Shown here: positions 23,908-35,126 of the stretch, in pieces
Layout of the letters: each line of letters opens with the position of its first letter
Position numbering within the stretch: position 1 is the stretch's first letter
From: Paramacrobiotus metropolitanus
Lineage: Eukaryota > Tardigrada > Eutardigrada > Parachela > Macrobiotidae
Assembly (NCBI RefSeq): GCF_019649055.1
Contig: NW_026570229.1
Location: forward strand, 1,550,001 to 1,614,000
DNA: 64,000 nucleotides
Reading direction: 5' to 3'
Notes under the pieces: model-generated
Seen by the model: only the letters and a program-made list of their open reading frames with translations
Database searches by the model: none
What the model was told of the DNA's origin: nothing
Translations under genes and position numbers: made by a program

Positions 23908-26451
23908 TTACAGCTGCATCTGCTTGCGGCGGGCCGGCACCACGTTAACAGGTCCAGCGCGCAGCTTCTCCGAACGCTGACCGTTCTCCAGGGGCGGTAG
24001 GACGCGGAAGCGGGGTACCCAGGCCTCTTCGGCGTTATTAACACGTCTCACTGCAAACAGAATTGCACAGATATAGCAAGGCAAATCGCTTGGATACCGG
24101 GACCATTAATACGTACAGGGTGAGGCGGATACGATGGGCAGGGTGTCCGGGCAGCTGCTCAGCGGATCACACAGACAGACGTGGCATTCGATCTCGGGCG
24201 CGACAGCGGCCAACTGCAGTACAATAAATTCCGGTTTAATTTGGTGTAGAAGTACGAGTATATTGCAAAAAAATCTGGTTGATTTGATGTTATCATCGTT
24301 GACAATATGCACAGCGACATGGATTACAGCGCTGGACACTGTTGACACAGCTGACCAATCAGCGTGCAGAACGACGTACAAGTGCACTATGTGAATCGTA
24401 CGCGGCTAAATACCAGCCTGCCTGGACAGTGCTACACGGCTATTTGTAACTCTGCCTGGACAGTGGCTACACGGCTATTTGTAAGTCTGTCTGCACAGTG
24501 TGTGTGTGTGTGACGTTATGTCTGTGTCATGCTACTGTAATCGTTAATATTGTACATACCTTAGTTTCCTCGAGCGCATTGCTGTACACTCGCTTCGTGG
24601 CCACTTCGTACTTCTGGCCCTGGACGACGTTGACTTTATAGTGCGGGCTGACGGGATTGGGCAAAAAGTCAGAATGGACACGCCTGTAACACAACCGAAC
24701 TGTCAGACATCCATAGTATAAAAGTGCGCACTGTGCGATATCCTTACCCGTTCTTGATGATGGTCAGCCAGTATTCTTCAGTGCGAGTCGGCGCTGATTC
24801 GCCAGCCAGATACGGCCGCAGGATGCAGGTCTCCAGGGAGAAACCGACACCCAGCTGGGCGGGGTCGTAGTTGCCGGCTTCCACGCTGAAGAACCAGGAT
24901 TCCGAGCCCTTGACGGTGCGGAAGGCGGTGATACTATAATCAGCAAATGTGTTATTGATGAATAAAGTATTAGTACTAATAGAAGCAGAGAATCAGTACT
25001 GCTTTAATGCGATGTAATGCTGCTTGTGCTCAGGTAACGTTTTTTGTATCGGTAAGAAACTGGATAAAGCGTATCATGTGTACAAGTACTGCGTGAATTA
25101 GTGTTTAACCGGTGTTCATTTGTATAATAAAATAGTCTTTAAAGAATGCTAGAATACGCAATATACAGTAAAAAGCGATAGTAATAATGATATAAATAAA
25201 AGGAGGATTTTGATTAACAATTTTCATAAACAAGCTTCTATGTGTGTATTATAATTTATTAATAGCAAATAAGCAGTAATAAAAGGAAGAAAATAAATTA
25301 TGGGTTAAAATAAAATTATTTCATTATGGCTTAGTGTAGGATCGCTGCTATTCTCGTGAACGTACTTGTGTGTGAGGACGGTGCACTGCGCCAGTCTCTC
25401 TGACTTCCAGAGGACCTCCGGCTCAATGGGATGTATATTGGTGGGATTGCGCGGCGCCAGGTGGAAGTCGACGGTGACGTCGCGGTTACCCGGGAAGTAG
25501 ACGGTCACCCCGTTGCTGCTGGTGGCTGGGAAGCGCTGGCACAGTTTCACCACGACGCGGCGCTGCACTTTATCCAGCCCGAAGTACTGCTGGATGCCGC
25601 ATTTGTCAAAGGTCACCGTCAGGCTGGTGCCCACGGTCTCGCAGCCGGCGCCGCCGTTGCCGACGACGAGGCGGGTGATGGTGCCGGCCGGCCAGTTGAC
25701 GCTTGACACACTGATGGTCGCGCTACCGTCTTCGTTGTATGTCGCCTGTAAAAATATACCGTTTTTTTTTAATAAAGTAAAGAATTTTTTTAAAAATGCA
25801 ATACTAATGCAATATTAATGTAAAATAACGAGTAAAGATATACCATAATTTCAAATAAAGTATAAATAAATTAAGAATCATGCAATTACTGCCGGATGAC
25901 AGCTGTACGAGTATCCATGATTTAACGAAAAAAACTGAAAAACTGAAAATGTTTCAAACATCTTGAAAATTTAAAATTCAGTGTTTTAATTAAATTGGAC
26001 GTGATTCCGGACAAGGGAACGCAATGTACAAAAATCAACTGAATTTTAGTAATGACTAATGAATAATTGCACACCGTAATTTAGTAAAGAATAATTCCAG
26101 ACAGTATTGTTAATAAATAAATTATAATTGGGTAATTAAAGTAAACGAGATTGTGAATGTATGGAGAGATTGCAGGCGAATATACAGTAGCTGTACATAT
26201 GGTATGATTGTTTCCTGTTAAAAGCATCCGTAGCAATCAATGCACTGTTGTCGTACCGTGAAAGTTGATCCGATTTGCGGGACATTCTTCACTCCGTATT
26301 TAATATCGACGCTGTTGCTGTTGGCCGTCTCGGATCCGGCGGGACAGCCGCTGACCGGGCAGGAGCGGGTCTGCACGCCCAACAGACGCAGATCGGCCGC
26401 AGCACTGACCGCCGCCACCATAAAGGTCATGGCAATAACGCGGGCCCACAT
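23908..26451 (-). CDS. Secreted ZP-domain-like protein (cluster gene 1)
   Basis: Six exons on the minus strand: 26257-26451, 25366-25745, 24748-24933, 24560-24683, 24113-24213, 23908-24046. They total 1125 nt (374 aa), with intron phases 0-2-2-0-2. Residues 1-19 (MWARVIAMTFMVAAVSAAA) form a signal peptide. The second half resembles a ZP-C module: an EYWLTIIKNGRVHSDF segment aligns with the ZP motif W-x-LI-x-GC-x-x-D, and the final ECHVCLCDPLSSC matches the terminal C-x-V-x-C pattern. ZP proteins polymerise in egg coats, cuticles and apical matrices. There is no membrane anchor, so secretion is likely. The last intron has two usable acceptors: an exon start at 24050 gives an early stop, while 24046 gives the full C-terminus ending RRKQMQL. 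The ZP label is inference; the exon structure is well supported. Confidence 0.75.
24416..24488. repeat. Tandem duplication in intron 4 of cluster gene 1
   Basis: Two copies of a 36-37 bp unit containing TGCCTGGACAGTG, CTACACGGCTATTTGTAA, then a partial third (TCTGCACAGTGTG). Confidence 0.7.
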
Positions 26452-27716
26452 TTTCCTATTAAACTATGTATAAAACTAATTACAACACCTTGGCCTGTAC
26501 TGCACACGAATGCTATTATTGACACTGCCGTGATCAGCGCGAAGGTAGCAATGCTTAAAAACTGTTTAGGCACTGGCAGTTAGTCAGCCATATAATTATC
26601 GATGTAATGGAGGACGCCTTATCAGTGATAGCTGGCTGATGCGGGAGACAATGCACGTTAAACGGACACGGTGGGGCTTTATCGAGTAGGTGCAGAAGAC
26701 GGATATTCCTATCAGTACATAAACGCCATTTGTTAACCGGTGTTATCGGGTTGAGAAGCAGTGGATGTGATAGATAATAAAATGCTATGACTGATGTTGG
26801 ACGCGTTGTATTGGCGAGAATAGTTTTTGCTTTCCCGCGGTCTGCCGGGTTCTCCGCCGCCCACTTCCGGTGTCCGACCTTCACGTTAACCTAAATTATG
26901 ATATAGATATTTAATTTTTTATATTAAATCATATTATTAACGGCAAGTTCCCAGGTAAAACTGTTTATTCCATTTATAATTTATTCATTTTATAACGAAT
27001 TACATGACATTATTATTAAGAGACTTGCCGACTAACAGACGGGGAACCAATACCGGAAAAAGTACTGAAGTATTTATGTTATCCTGTGTTTTCCAGTAAT
27101 TAATGTAGTGCATGTATTTGAAAATTTCCCGGCGCTAGCGTACATTACCAGTTCTCAAAATTATTTGCTTCGGCAGTAGCAATTTTATTACGATTTTTAT
27201 TACGATTTACGCAGTAGCAATTTATTACGATTTTTTACTGAGCAACCGCTGTAATTAGTGCTACGGTAGTTTTTGATAAAGTGTATTTGTAACTAGTGCC
27301 AGTTTCTGATTTTTAAGTTTTTGCTAATAATTATTTTATTATTGGTTTTTGATTTTTTTATTTTTATTGTACGTGCGAGTCAGTAGTATGATAGTGCTGT
27401 ACGGTAAATTAAAAAAGGCAATTTTAAAGGTCATGAACGTACGTATAAGGATACCGGGGGTAAAGTGCCACGTGCCCGCATATAGGGAAAATATTCATTC
27501 ACAATACAACGGATAACGTTATCAGTCCATTCCGGCATATTTTGCCGCAAATTTATTGTCTTATCAACGGATCATTCGTGACAATTGTGTGTTCACAAGT
27601 GCACTTGGCGCATTGACCATTACATTCATGACTGCATATTATCCATGTCATACAGAGTGTGCGATAAAGTTATACAGTGCTCAACAATCAGAGGCTATAT
27701 GGAACAGATCGCTGCG
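26452..27716. other. Spacer between cluster genes 1 and 2
   Basis: About 1.3 kb without a supported exon. It contains the promoter of gene 1 (right of 26451 on the minus strand), a short duplicated module GTAGCAATTTATTACGATTTTT near 27176-27236, and an AAAGGTCA site at 27426-27433. Confidence 0.5.
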
Positions 27717-30080
27717 TTAACCCTTGACGGTCTTATAGCGGGGCGGTGCGCAGCTGGGGAAGCGGGGATCCACGGAGGTCTCCCGGCAGAACTGCAGCAG
27801 GGCGCGGAACATCACCACCCCCGTCTCGTGGTCACTGTGGAAGGCGAAGGGATTGACGGTGTAGGCCCGTCGCCAGGGCTCCGGCGGATTGCGGGCCCCC
27901 GTGTTCAGCTGACCGAATTCCAGTTCCGGTGATCTACAGAGCCAGATAGTGACTGTCGTTTTCTGTTTAATTACTTATATACAATATATAAAAATTAAAT
28001 AAATATTATGGATAAAAATATGTATACGTATGTAAATATAAATTAAATAAACAATACATATATATATCTTTATTTTATATAAAAATATATACCTAATAAA
28101 ATAAATATACATAATATATATAACAACACATAAACAAAATATATAAATAAATATATAATAATATATATATATATATTAAAATATTTGAGTATACCTATAT
28201 AAATATATATATATATAAATATACAAATATAAATTAAATAAATAATGCATATATTTTTATCATATTAATAATGGAAAAATTGTCATAACGGTTCAGGGAT
28301 TCGGGTTGTAACGCTAATAAAGGTCAGCAACGCCAAGCGATTATTATTTTCAGATTTATCATTTTGTGCATCCTGGGAAGTCGTACAACTACAAACTTCA
28401 CTAATTTTCCCACTATTTTGTATGTATTTAATCTGTCTTGCTTTTGGATGTACTATAAACTGATACTTTTGATGTAGTGTACTCGGCGTAATGGTCAACT
28501 TACACACTAATGGGCACGGCGTCACGGATAAAGGTCAACTGCGGTGAGGGTGTCACGCCGGCTTGGGCCTGGGCGGAGAGCGGGAAGGCCTGGAGATGCG
28601 AGGCCTGGAAAGACAGACCGGCACTGAGCAGCTGGCTCCATAGGTAGCCGCTCTTGGGCAGGCAGGAGAGGACCCAGGCGCCGCTGAGCTGGTCGAACAC
28701 GCACTCGCACGTCCATTCACCGGGATCCCTATCATCACACATGGCAACCGTTACACATGCACTGCACACGTTACGATACCGGCGCTGTATTGCTGATAAA
28801 GGTCATCGGCAGTAGAGAAATTATTTTTTTTCAATTACATCTTTTAATATTTTCTATTTGATTTTGTATACATTTTTATTTTATATAATTTGTTATTTTT
28901 TTACGTTAAATATATTATATAATATATATGTGCAGATATGGGTGCATATAAAAGAATGAGCGATTATCTACCGGAAGTTGGCGGTCAAGCCGGGTATCTG
29001 TGCCCATATGACTTACTGGCAGTAGGTCAGGTTGCAGTAATCGTGGATGGGAGGGATGATTTCCTCGGGGTGGGTCTCGCGCAGCAGACAGCACTCCAGA
29101 TTAACGCGGGTACGGTATTTCTCGCGAGCCTGACAGCTCTGCGTATCGTACGTCTCCACGACCTCCACGGAGGTCTTATAGTACAGGTTACCGTTGACGA
29201 ATTCCAGCCGGGAGCTGGCGCTGAGCTGCGGTGTGCGCTGGACGAAGGGGATCTGCTGGCTGCGACTGCCGATGACGTTGGGATTGGGACAGCTGCTCTT
29301 CTCATCCGCCGTCAGTGGCACCTACATTTATTCCGTCCATTAAACAAATGTTTTCTATTTTACCATTTAGCTGCGGCGAAACTTCATCGGCGCCCTTATG
29401 TACAAATTATAATTATTATTGTGTCATACGTATCTTCATCATAACAGCATAATATTATTTTGTATGGTTTTTCGCAAAAAAATTTTTTTAAAAAATACCG
29501 TACACGTATTAATACAAAAAAATAAATAATACACAAAAAACTTTGATTATATGCCGCGAAGAGATATCCTGTGCAATAACCGCGACGATGATACAACGAA
29601 GCTAACCATTTCGGCCATAATTATAGTAATTTGTTTAAATAATTAATTGTGAAACCATTAACAGCTGTGTTAAATTTTATATTTTTTTATTTATTACGAA
29701 ACCACTCGTTTGAGCTCTAATTATAATATTGTAATTAATTAGTTTTGTTTGTTAAACATTCTTATAAAACAACGTACGATGATCTTCTCGTTGCCGGTGA
29801 AGCCGCGGCCGGTATTAATGTGGACACTGGGATCCTGGGGCGTCATGTCGGCCGCCAGCAGGGCGCCGGTCGACACCAGCTCCAGTTTAAAATCATAATT
29901 CTCCCAGTCGCAAGTCAGTTTGAAATCCGTCCGGATGCGGCCGTAATCATGGCAGACCGTCTGCTGACTGTGGTCCTCATTATTCAGATTGACCGGCTGA
30001 TTGACCGGCGGGCACAGCGGATCCGCTTGACCGGCGACGGCCGCAATACAGGCCACCGCCACCACGAACAGCGTGTACAT
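27717..30080 (-). CDS. Secreted ZP-domain-like protein (cluster gene 2)
   Basis: Four exons on the minus strand: 29778-30080, 29017-29321, 28504-28728, 27717-27933. They total 1050 nt (349 aa), with intron phases 0-2-2 and GT/AG at every border. The signal peptide is MYTLFVVAVACIAAVAGQA. The N-terminal region has a ZP-N-like LTCDWENYDFKLEL strand pair, and the C-terminal region ends FRALLQFC...RFPSC like the last ZP-C cysteines. Twelve or more cysteines suggest disulphide bonding outside the cell. It is arranged head to head with the plus-strand gene at 30527, so they may share a promoter. Overall identity to its neighbours is low, and kinship is argued from signal peptide, cysteine endings and the matching last two intron phases. 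Confidence 0.78.
27960..28260. repeat. AT-rich simple sequence in intron 3 of cluster gene 2
   Basis: About 300 bp of imperfect TA, TAAA and ATATAT runs with almost no G or C, occupying most of the intron. Confidence 0.8.
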
Positions 30081-30526
30081 CGTTGCAATGCGAGAAATAA
30101 CAAGTGGAGAAAATGGATTTCCTCGCCAGAACTCAAACTGCTACACACTGAACACCCGACTGCTGTGTCTTATGTGCGAGGCTACTATTCTTCGGCGCTT
30201 ATCACGTGCACTGCCTTAACGGCGCTGTATGTCTGTTGATTAGATTCTTCCGGCCAATCAGCGCTGCCGGTAATCAAGCGTTTCCGGCTGATTCATTCGT
30301 TAATTGCCCGCGTCATTCCAGGATCCGTAAACTCCCGGACAATTGCACATCCCCACTGGCTTATCGTTACCGATAAGAACCCGTCTGATAAGCTGCTGCT
30401 GCTGGCAAAACCGGGCTTAAGATTCGCCACTCCATACCACGCTATATTAGTCCACTCTCCACACCGTCGTGTCGCGTTGCCATTTCCTTAAGAATTTTTA
30501 TTTTTCTCCCGCATTCGTAGACTAAT
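30081..30526. promoter_or_regulatory. Divergent promoter region between cluster genes 2 and 3
   Basis: Start codons at 30080 (minus) and 30527 (plus) face away from each other across 446 bp that is more GC-rich than the usual spacers. This layout suggests shared control. CGCTTATCACGTGCACTG contains an E-box (CACGTG). No TATA box stands out. Confidence 0.45.
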
Positions 30527-31884
30527 ATGGCTTCGTTCGCGTACGTTGTCTTAGCGGCCGTCGGCTTCTGCTTCGTAGTGGCCGTGTCCGGCCATGAACT
30601 GGTGGTCAGCGAGCTGCTGACCTCCGTCGACGGTCCCTTCAACGGGCATGTCAACGTCCACGTCAACATGTAGGTCGCGGTGACCTTTCGTCGTTGTAGC
30701 GGTAGAACATGATATACATGCTATCTCTTTGCTTTCTTGTGTTTTCTCATGTTTTTCTTACGTTTTCTTGTTTTCTTATGCAGTTGTCAGTGTTGTTATG
30801 ACGTCAATGAGAAGGTGCGGGCCCGCGGACGCAGCATTGTCGTCCAGCCCACCGCCGACAACAAGGCCTTCGGGAAGGATCCCCGCGTGTCCATGGATAT
30901 CGATTACTGCGAGGCGGAGACGCATCTGGCGGCGGGAATCGAGAAGATTGTGCTGGTGGAGAATGGGTACGTGCACTTATCGCTGTATTTCCTACCGTTC
31001 AAGGGCCTTGTAAATTCTTATGGGAATTTTTAATTTTTCAATACGTACGTTCCTGTGTTAGTAAGCTGTAACTTCTTCTAAATTTTTTCTTTGGTTACCG
31101 TTTTATGGGTTTTTTTGGTTAGTCAAATAATTGTTCTGTAATTTAGGTTATATACAAAGAACCAGTAAACTTTTTTAAAACGTTTTAGTGATTTTTTAGT
31201 AAACAGTTTTATTAATACATTTTTTTAACTATCAGCGGTTCTTTTCTATTATGAGGTAAGTAACGTAAGTTTAACTGATTAAAATAAATTAAAGTCAAGT
31301 AACTTTTTTTATAAGCAATTCAGGTAGTTTTAAATACGCTCTATTGCTGTTGCGAAGTATTTACAATCATTACATCGTACATGCTGTAGTGTCTTTAGTA
31401 GCTCGTTTTTGCGTAATGAAAACATTCTTGGCACATGCTTTCGCAGTACCGGCTCGATCGTAACCCGTTTGCACTTTACAGCCAACTGACCCAAGCCGGT
31501 TGTCAAGTGCAGCTGCGCCTGACGAAGAAGGTGGTCGACAACGTGCCCTCCTACGAAGGCAGCATCCAGTCCTTCACCCTGGGCAGCCAGAACGTGGATG
31601 TGGACGCGCTGCTGCGGGGCCGGTTGAAGTCGTGGATGACGTGCCGGCTGTCGTACTGTGATGCCAGCGACACGGCCACCGCCGGCCGCTGCCGGGTGGC
31701 GGTGGGCGGGACCATTGCCGGCCGCCCAGTGCAGTCCGACCTTCTATGGTTGATAATAAAACTAAATTTTCCTGTGTTACACTGTCGTCATTCTCATGTT
31801 CCCGCGCAAGCGGAACATTGCACAATTTTCAGTTTTTCCGGTGTTGAAAATTATTTGCCGGGTTGCGCGTTCAATTGTACGTAA
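30527..31884 (+). CDS. Secreted short ZP-C-like protein (cluster gene 3)
   Basis: Three exons on the plus strand: 30527-30669, 30784-30966, 31482-31884. They total 729 nt (242 aa), with phases 2-2. It begins MASFAYVVLAAVGFCFVVAV, a signal peptide. The body has CQCCYDVNEKV, then SWMTCRLSYCDASD and GRCRVAVGG, again the C-x-h-x-C...C ending seen in its neighbours. It is the only cluster member on the plus strand and the shortest. The 3' end is less certain: GC-rich coding character ends near 31750, and the last 45 residues before TAA 31884 could be an unspliced intron if a further exon exists. Confidence 0.65.
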
Positions 31885-33792
31885 AAACCTGTTGAGCGAC
31901 TGTTATAAGCGAGGGAGTCCCGTGGTTATGGTTCACTTGATCACTGGGAAATTATAACAAAAACATGGCAGAAATGATTACTGTATGTAGTAGATCACTT
32001 CCGGTTGCGTTGTATGACCATGAATGTCGGCAGTAGCTCGGTCGCGCTGCTTTTCACCAGCAAGACGAACGCATGCTAGCGATTAGATTGGTAGCGATTG
32101 TTCAAATGTACATCCGTTGCCGATCGAATAATTTGGACCAAACAGTAGCTGCTGTAATCGGACGTCAAAAGCAGAGTGCTGCAACGATAACCACCGAGAA
32201 GCTAAGCATAGGTAACTGGAAAAGCGTCAGCACATTAGACGGTCCCGATCATTTCGGCTCGCATATACATATGCGCTAATATTTACGCACATTGACAAAA
32301 TAATAAAAAAAAATTATATACAAAAATTTTATTAAAATCTTAGCACAGCGTAGGAAATCGGTAGCCAACGAACAAGTCATCGTTCACGTTAATAGAACAA
32401 CGTGGGATTGAAAACTCACGGAGGTCTATTGGACTTTGGAACCCAGGTACCTGTAGGCGGTTGTTGTATGTGTGACCTTTATATTTAAGAAACTCCGCAT
32501 ATAATCCGCATATGTACAAATACGTCCACATAATAAAAATTAAAAAATCTAAATAATAAAAAAACATACATACGAAAACTATGTTTGCGACATGTTGAAT
32601 TAATTCTCTGGAGTTGCGGCGTTTGATACCTTCTATAGTTCCGCTACGCATGCGCAGATCTAGATTTACACTAACATATAAAAACGAGGAAATTTTAAAC
32701 AATGAAATAATGTCCAAAATCGTTAGTGCCATTCGTGTTCTGCAAACGCCCGAAATGGCTGCTACATTTTCTCTAATTCCCGCAAATCGTAAAAGGCCGC
32801 ACACCGGGTTTCCGCGGTAACTTCACGAAGCTTCCGGTCGCCGAAATGTCACAAAACGCATGCTGGTGTTCGGTAAGACTGCATGAGAAACTGCTGCTCG
32901 TATATAGCGCAAGTTATAATGGTTTCTACATTCTTTCCATGCAGAAGAAACTGTACATTCCGACGTCCAAAGGCGGAGACCACTGCGACAGCGGCAGGCC
33001 TTTCCTCCGCTGCTACGGCGGTTCCTTTTCTTACGAAACCAATGATTGCCGTAATATGTCAACTGGAACTTCCACCGGTAAACGCTACCCAGCGTATAAT
33101 ACTATCTTATCGCATTTCCTGCGCCAACAACATTCTGCGAAGATAGCAGATAATTGTCCCGCACATATATGCGTCCGCTTAATTAGGCCATTGTCATGTT
33201 GATCAAAATGCAGTTTCCCCTCGGCCTGTCCCCTTTTCGTGTCGTACACCTGCCTAATCACCGCGGCATGCCGCAATCAAGGTGACCTTTACGATAAGCC
33301 CTTCCTCGGAAAATGACAAACAGCGCCATAAAGATATCGACCGGCGCAGAACTTATCGGAAATACGTGAAAACTCCTGTCAGTGTCCAGTTCACATTCCG
33401 GACCCACAGTACTCGAACAACCAGACAATAACCTTGGACGAGTCAGCAGCAGCCGGTGACGCACGTGGGGATTTCCGGAAATTATCGCAAATAATATATC
33501 GTCAAAAATGAATTCCATCCGAAATCCGTAATAATGATGAATTTATTAGGGTTGACAATTCTGCGCACAAGCTGGTTGAACTGTGCCGATAAACTCTGCT
33601 GTTTCCGGTTGTAAACAAATACACATAATATTTCGTATGTACAAAAGGAATGCCTCAGGGGATAGTCATAGAATATCAGCCATAAAAGTTACACCGCTCC
33701 CATTTACGGATTATCAATATTCGCCGGATGTACCACGGTCATAAATCAAAGAAATAACGAATACATTAACTTAAATGACATTTAGCCAATAA
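31885..33792. other. Spacer between cluster gene 3 and the lipocalin gene
   Basis: About 1.9 kb. It holds AAAGGTCA sites at 32473-32480 and 33283-33290 (both as TGACCTTT on plus). Two weak coding candidates exist: the cysteine-rich one listed at 32846 and a minus-strand piece ending at 32340 that I do not support. Confidence 0.4.
32846..33202 (+). CDS. Possible small cysteine-rich protein or exon
   Basis: A weak candidate. An open stretch encodes KKLYIPTSKGGDHCDSGRPF followed by LRCYGGSFSYETNDCRN, preceded by a good acceptor (TTCTTTCCATGCAG at 32930-32943) and, before that, by ATG 32846 with a donor-like GTAAGA at 32873. Splicing these keeps the frame. The cysteine spacing vaguely recalls the second half of a Kunitz domain, but the first half is missing. 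It could be an exon relic or chance. Confidence 0.2.
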   Translation: MSQNACWCSVRLHEKLLLVYSASYNGFYILSMQKKLYIPTSKGGDHCDSGRPFLRCYGGSFSYETNDCRNMSTGTSTGKRYPAYNTILSHFLRQQHSAKIADNCPAHICVRLIRPLSC

Positions 33793-35126
33793 TTAGTTTC
33801 GTGGTAGCGAGGCGAGGAAGATGGCCGAAAGGGGTGGGGTGTTGTTGGCGCCGGTATTGCACACCGGGAAGTTGGTCGTCAGATCCCACGTGGTCGGGCT
33901 CAGATCGCTGAAACGCCGGCAGATCTGCGCGAAATAATAATTAGCCAGATTCTCCATGTAGCGCTTCTGCTCGCTGGTTAACAGCGGAGGCCGAATGCGG
34001 GTGATTATCCAGAAGAACGGCTGGTCGCACCGGCGCCCGTCCCGGTTGGCGGTCTCGCAGCGGTACAGCAGTTGCACCAGGTTATAATCCGTGTACAGAT
34101 TAATATATGTGTAGTTCTCTAAAAACACAACAAAAATGGAAAAAAAAACTTGAAGATTATATTAAATTAAATAGAAAATTAAAAAATTATGAGGAAATAA
34201 TTAAATAAAATAAAAATAAAATAAAATATATGTCGTAAAGAAACAGAATAATAAACTAGTACAAAATGAATAGTTAATCAGTAATGATATACCAGATACG
34301 AAGTCAAATAAAATAAGCAGTAAAATATACTTGTTAAATTAATCATATACGTTAGAAAATCTCCAAATAAAAACCGGGATTCTAAATCGGTTCTATTTTG
34401 TTGGTTTCCGGTTCAAAGGACCTTTTTGCATACCGAGCGGCGCCGTGGGTCCGCCGATCTGGGCGAGGACCGTCCGGTGGCCGTTGGACGAGTAGTTGCC
34501 CTGCTGCGGGAAGTTGATACACATCAGGGGATCGGCGGCACCCGGGATGTTGGCGAACATGTTGTAGATCCACGTGACGAAGTAGGAACTGCCCGGCGGC
34601 GTCCCGGGCGTCGGTCCCAGGATGGTGGCGTTCATGAAAACATTCACGCCCGAGGGATCATTGCCCACCGGGCCGTTGCGGTACATGTACTCGTACCAGA
34701 TTCCCGCTGCCTGCAATTTTCCAGCAGAAGTTCACAATTTATTTATATATTTATTTACCTACATAAAATAAAATAATATAATTAATATAATAATATAATA
34801 CGAGTAATATAATGTATTATATTTATTTACCGAAATAAAATAATATATTAAATATACATACTCTTTAAAAATGGCATAATTAATAATAAAAAATTATATA
34901 TATAAAAATATAATATGCGGGCTTTTATAAAAATCCAAATATAAAATATAAATAAAACAAGAAGATTTTATTTAAACGGAAATTAAGAAAGAATCACTAG
35001 CGTGATTACTTTGGTGACGTCGACCGGTTGACCCGGAACATCCAGCGGAATATCGGGACACTGTATGGACTGCGCGCGTGTCGACGCTGCCGCGGTTAAA
35101 AAAACACTCAAAATTACACCGATCAT
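33793..35126 (-). CDS. Secreted lipocalin, apolipoprotein D-like
   Basis: Three exons on the minus strand: 35010-35126, 34422-34710, 33793-34118. They total 732 nt (243 aa), with intron phases 0 and 1 and canonical borders. The signal peptide is MIGVILSVFLTAAASTRAQS, followed by CPDIPLDVPGQPVD, the ApoD-style cysteine opening. AAGIWYEYMYRNGPVG carries the lipocalin GxW motif at about residue 42. TYINLYTDYNLVQLLYRC matches the ApoD strand region (ATDYENYALVYSC), FFWIITRIRPPLLTSEQKRY the RxP segment before the C-terminal helix, and NFPVC the last cysteine. Lipocalins carry small hydrophobic ligands (lipids, retinoids, pigments) outside the cell. The central loop (about residues 55-90) is longer and richer in G and P than in ApoD. 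The gene sits inside the ZP-like cluster but is not related to it. Confidence 0.85.

Noticed and set aside
32340-32804. Minus-strand 154-codon open frame containing GFQSPIDLREF, reminiscent of carbonic anhydrase QSPI
   Set aside because: Only a few residues match, the rest is AT-rich hydrophobic translation, and no other carbonic anhydrase motif (histidine triad) is nearby.
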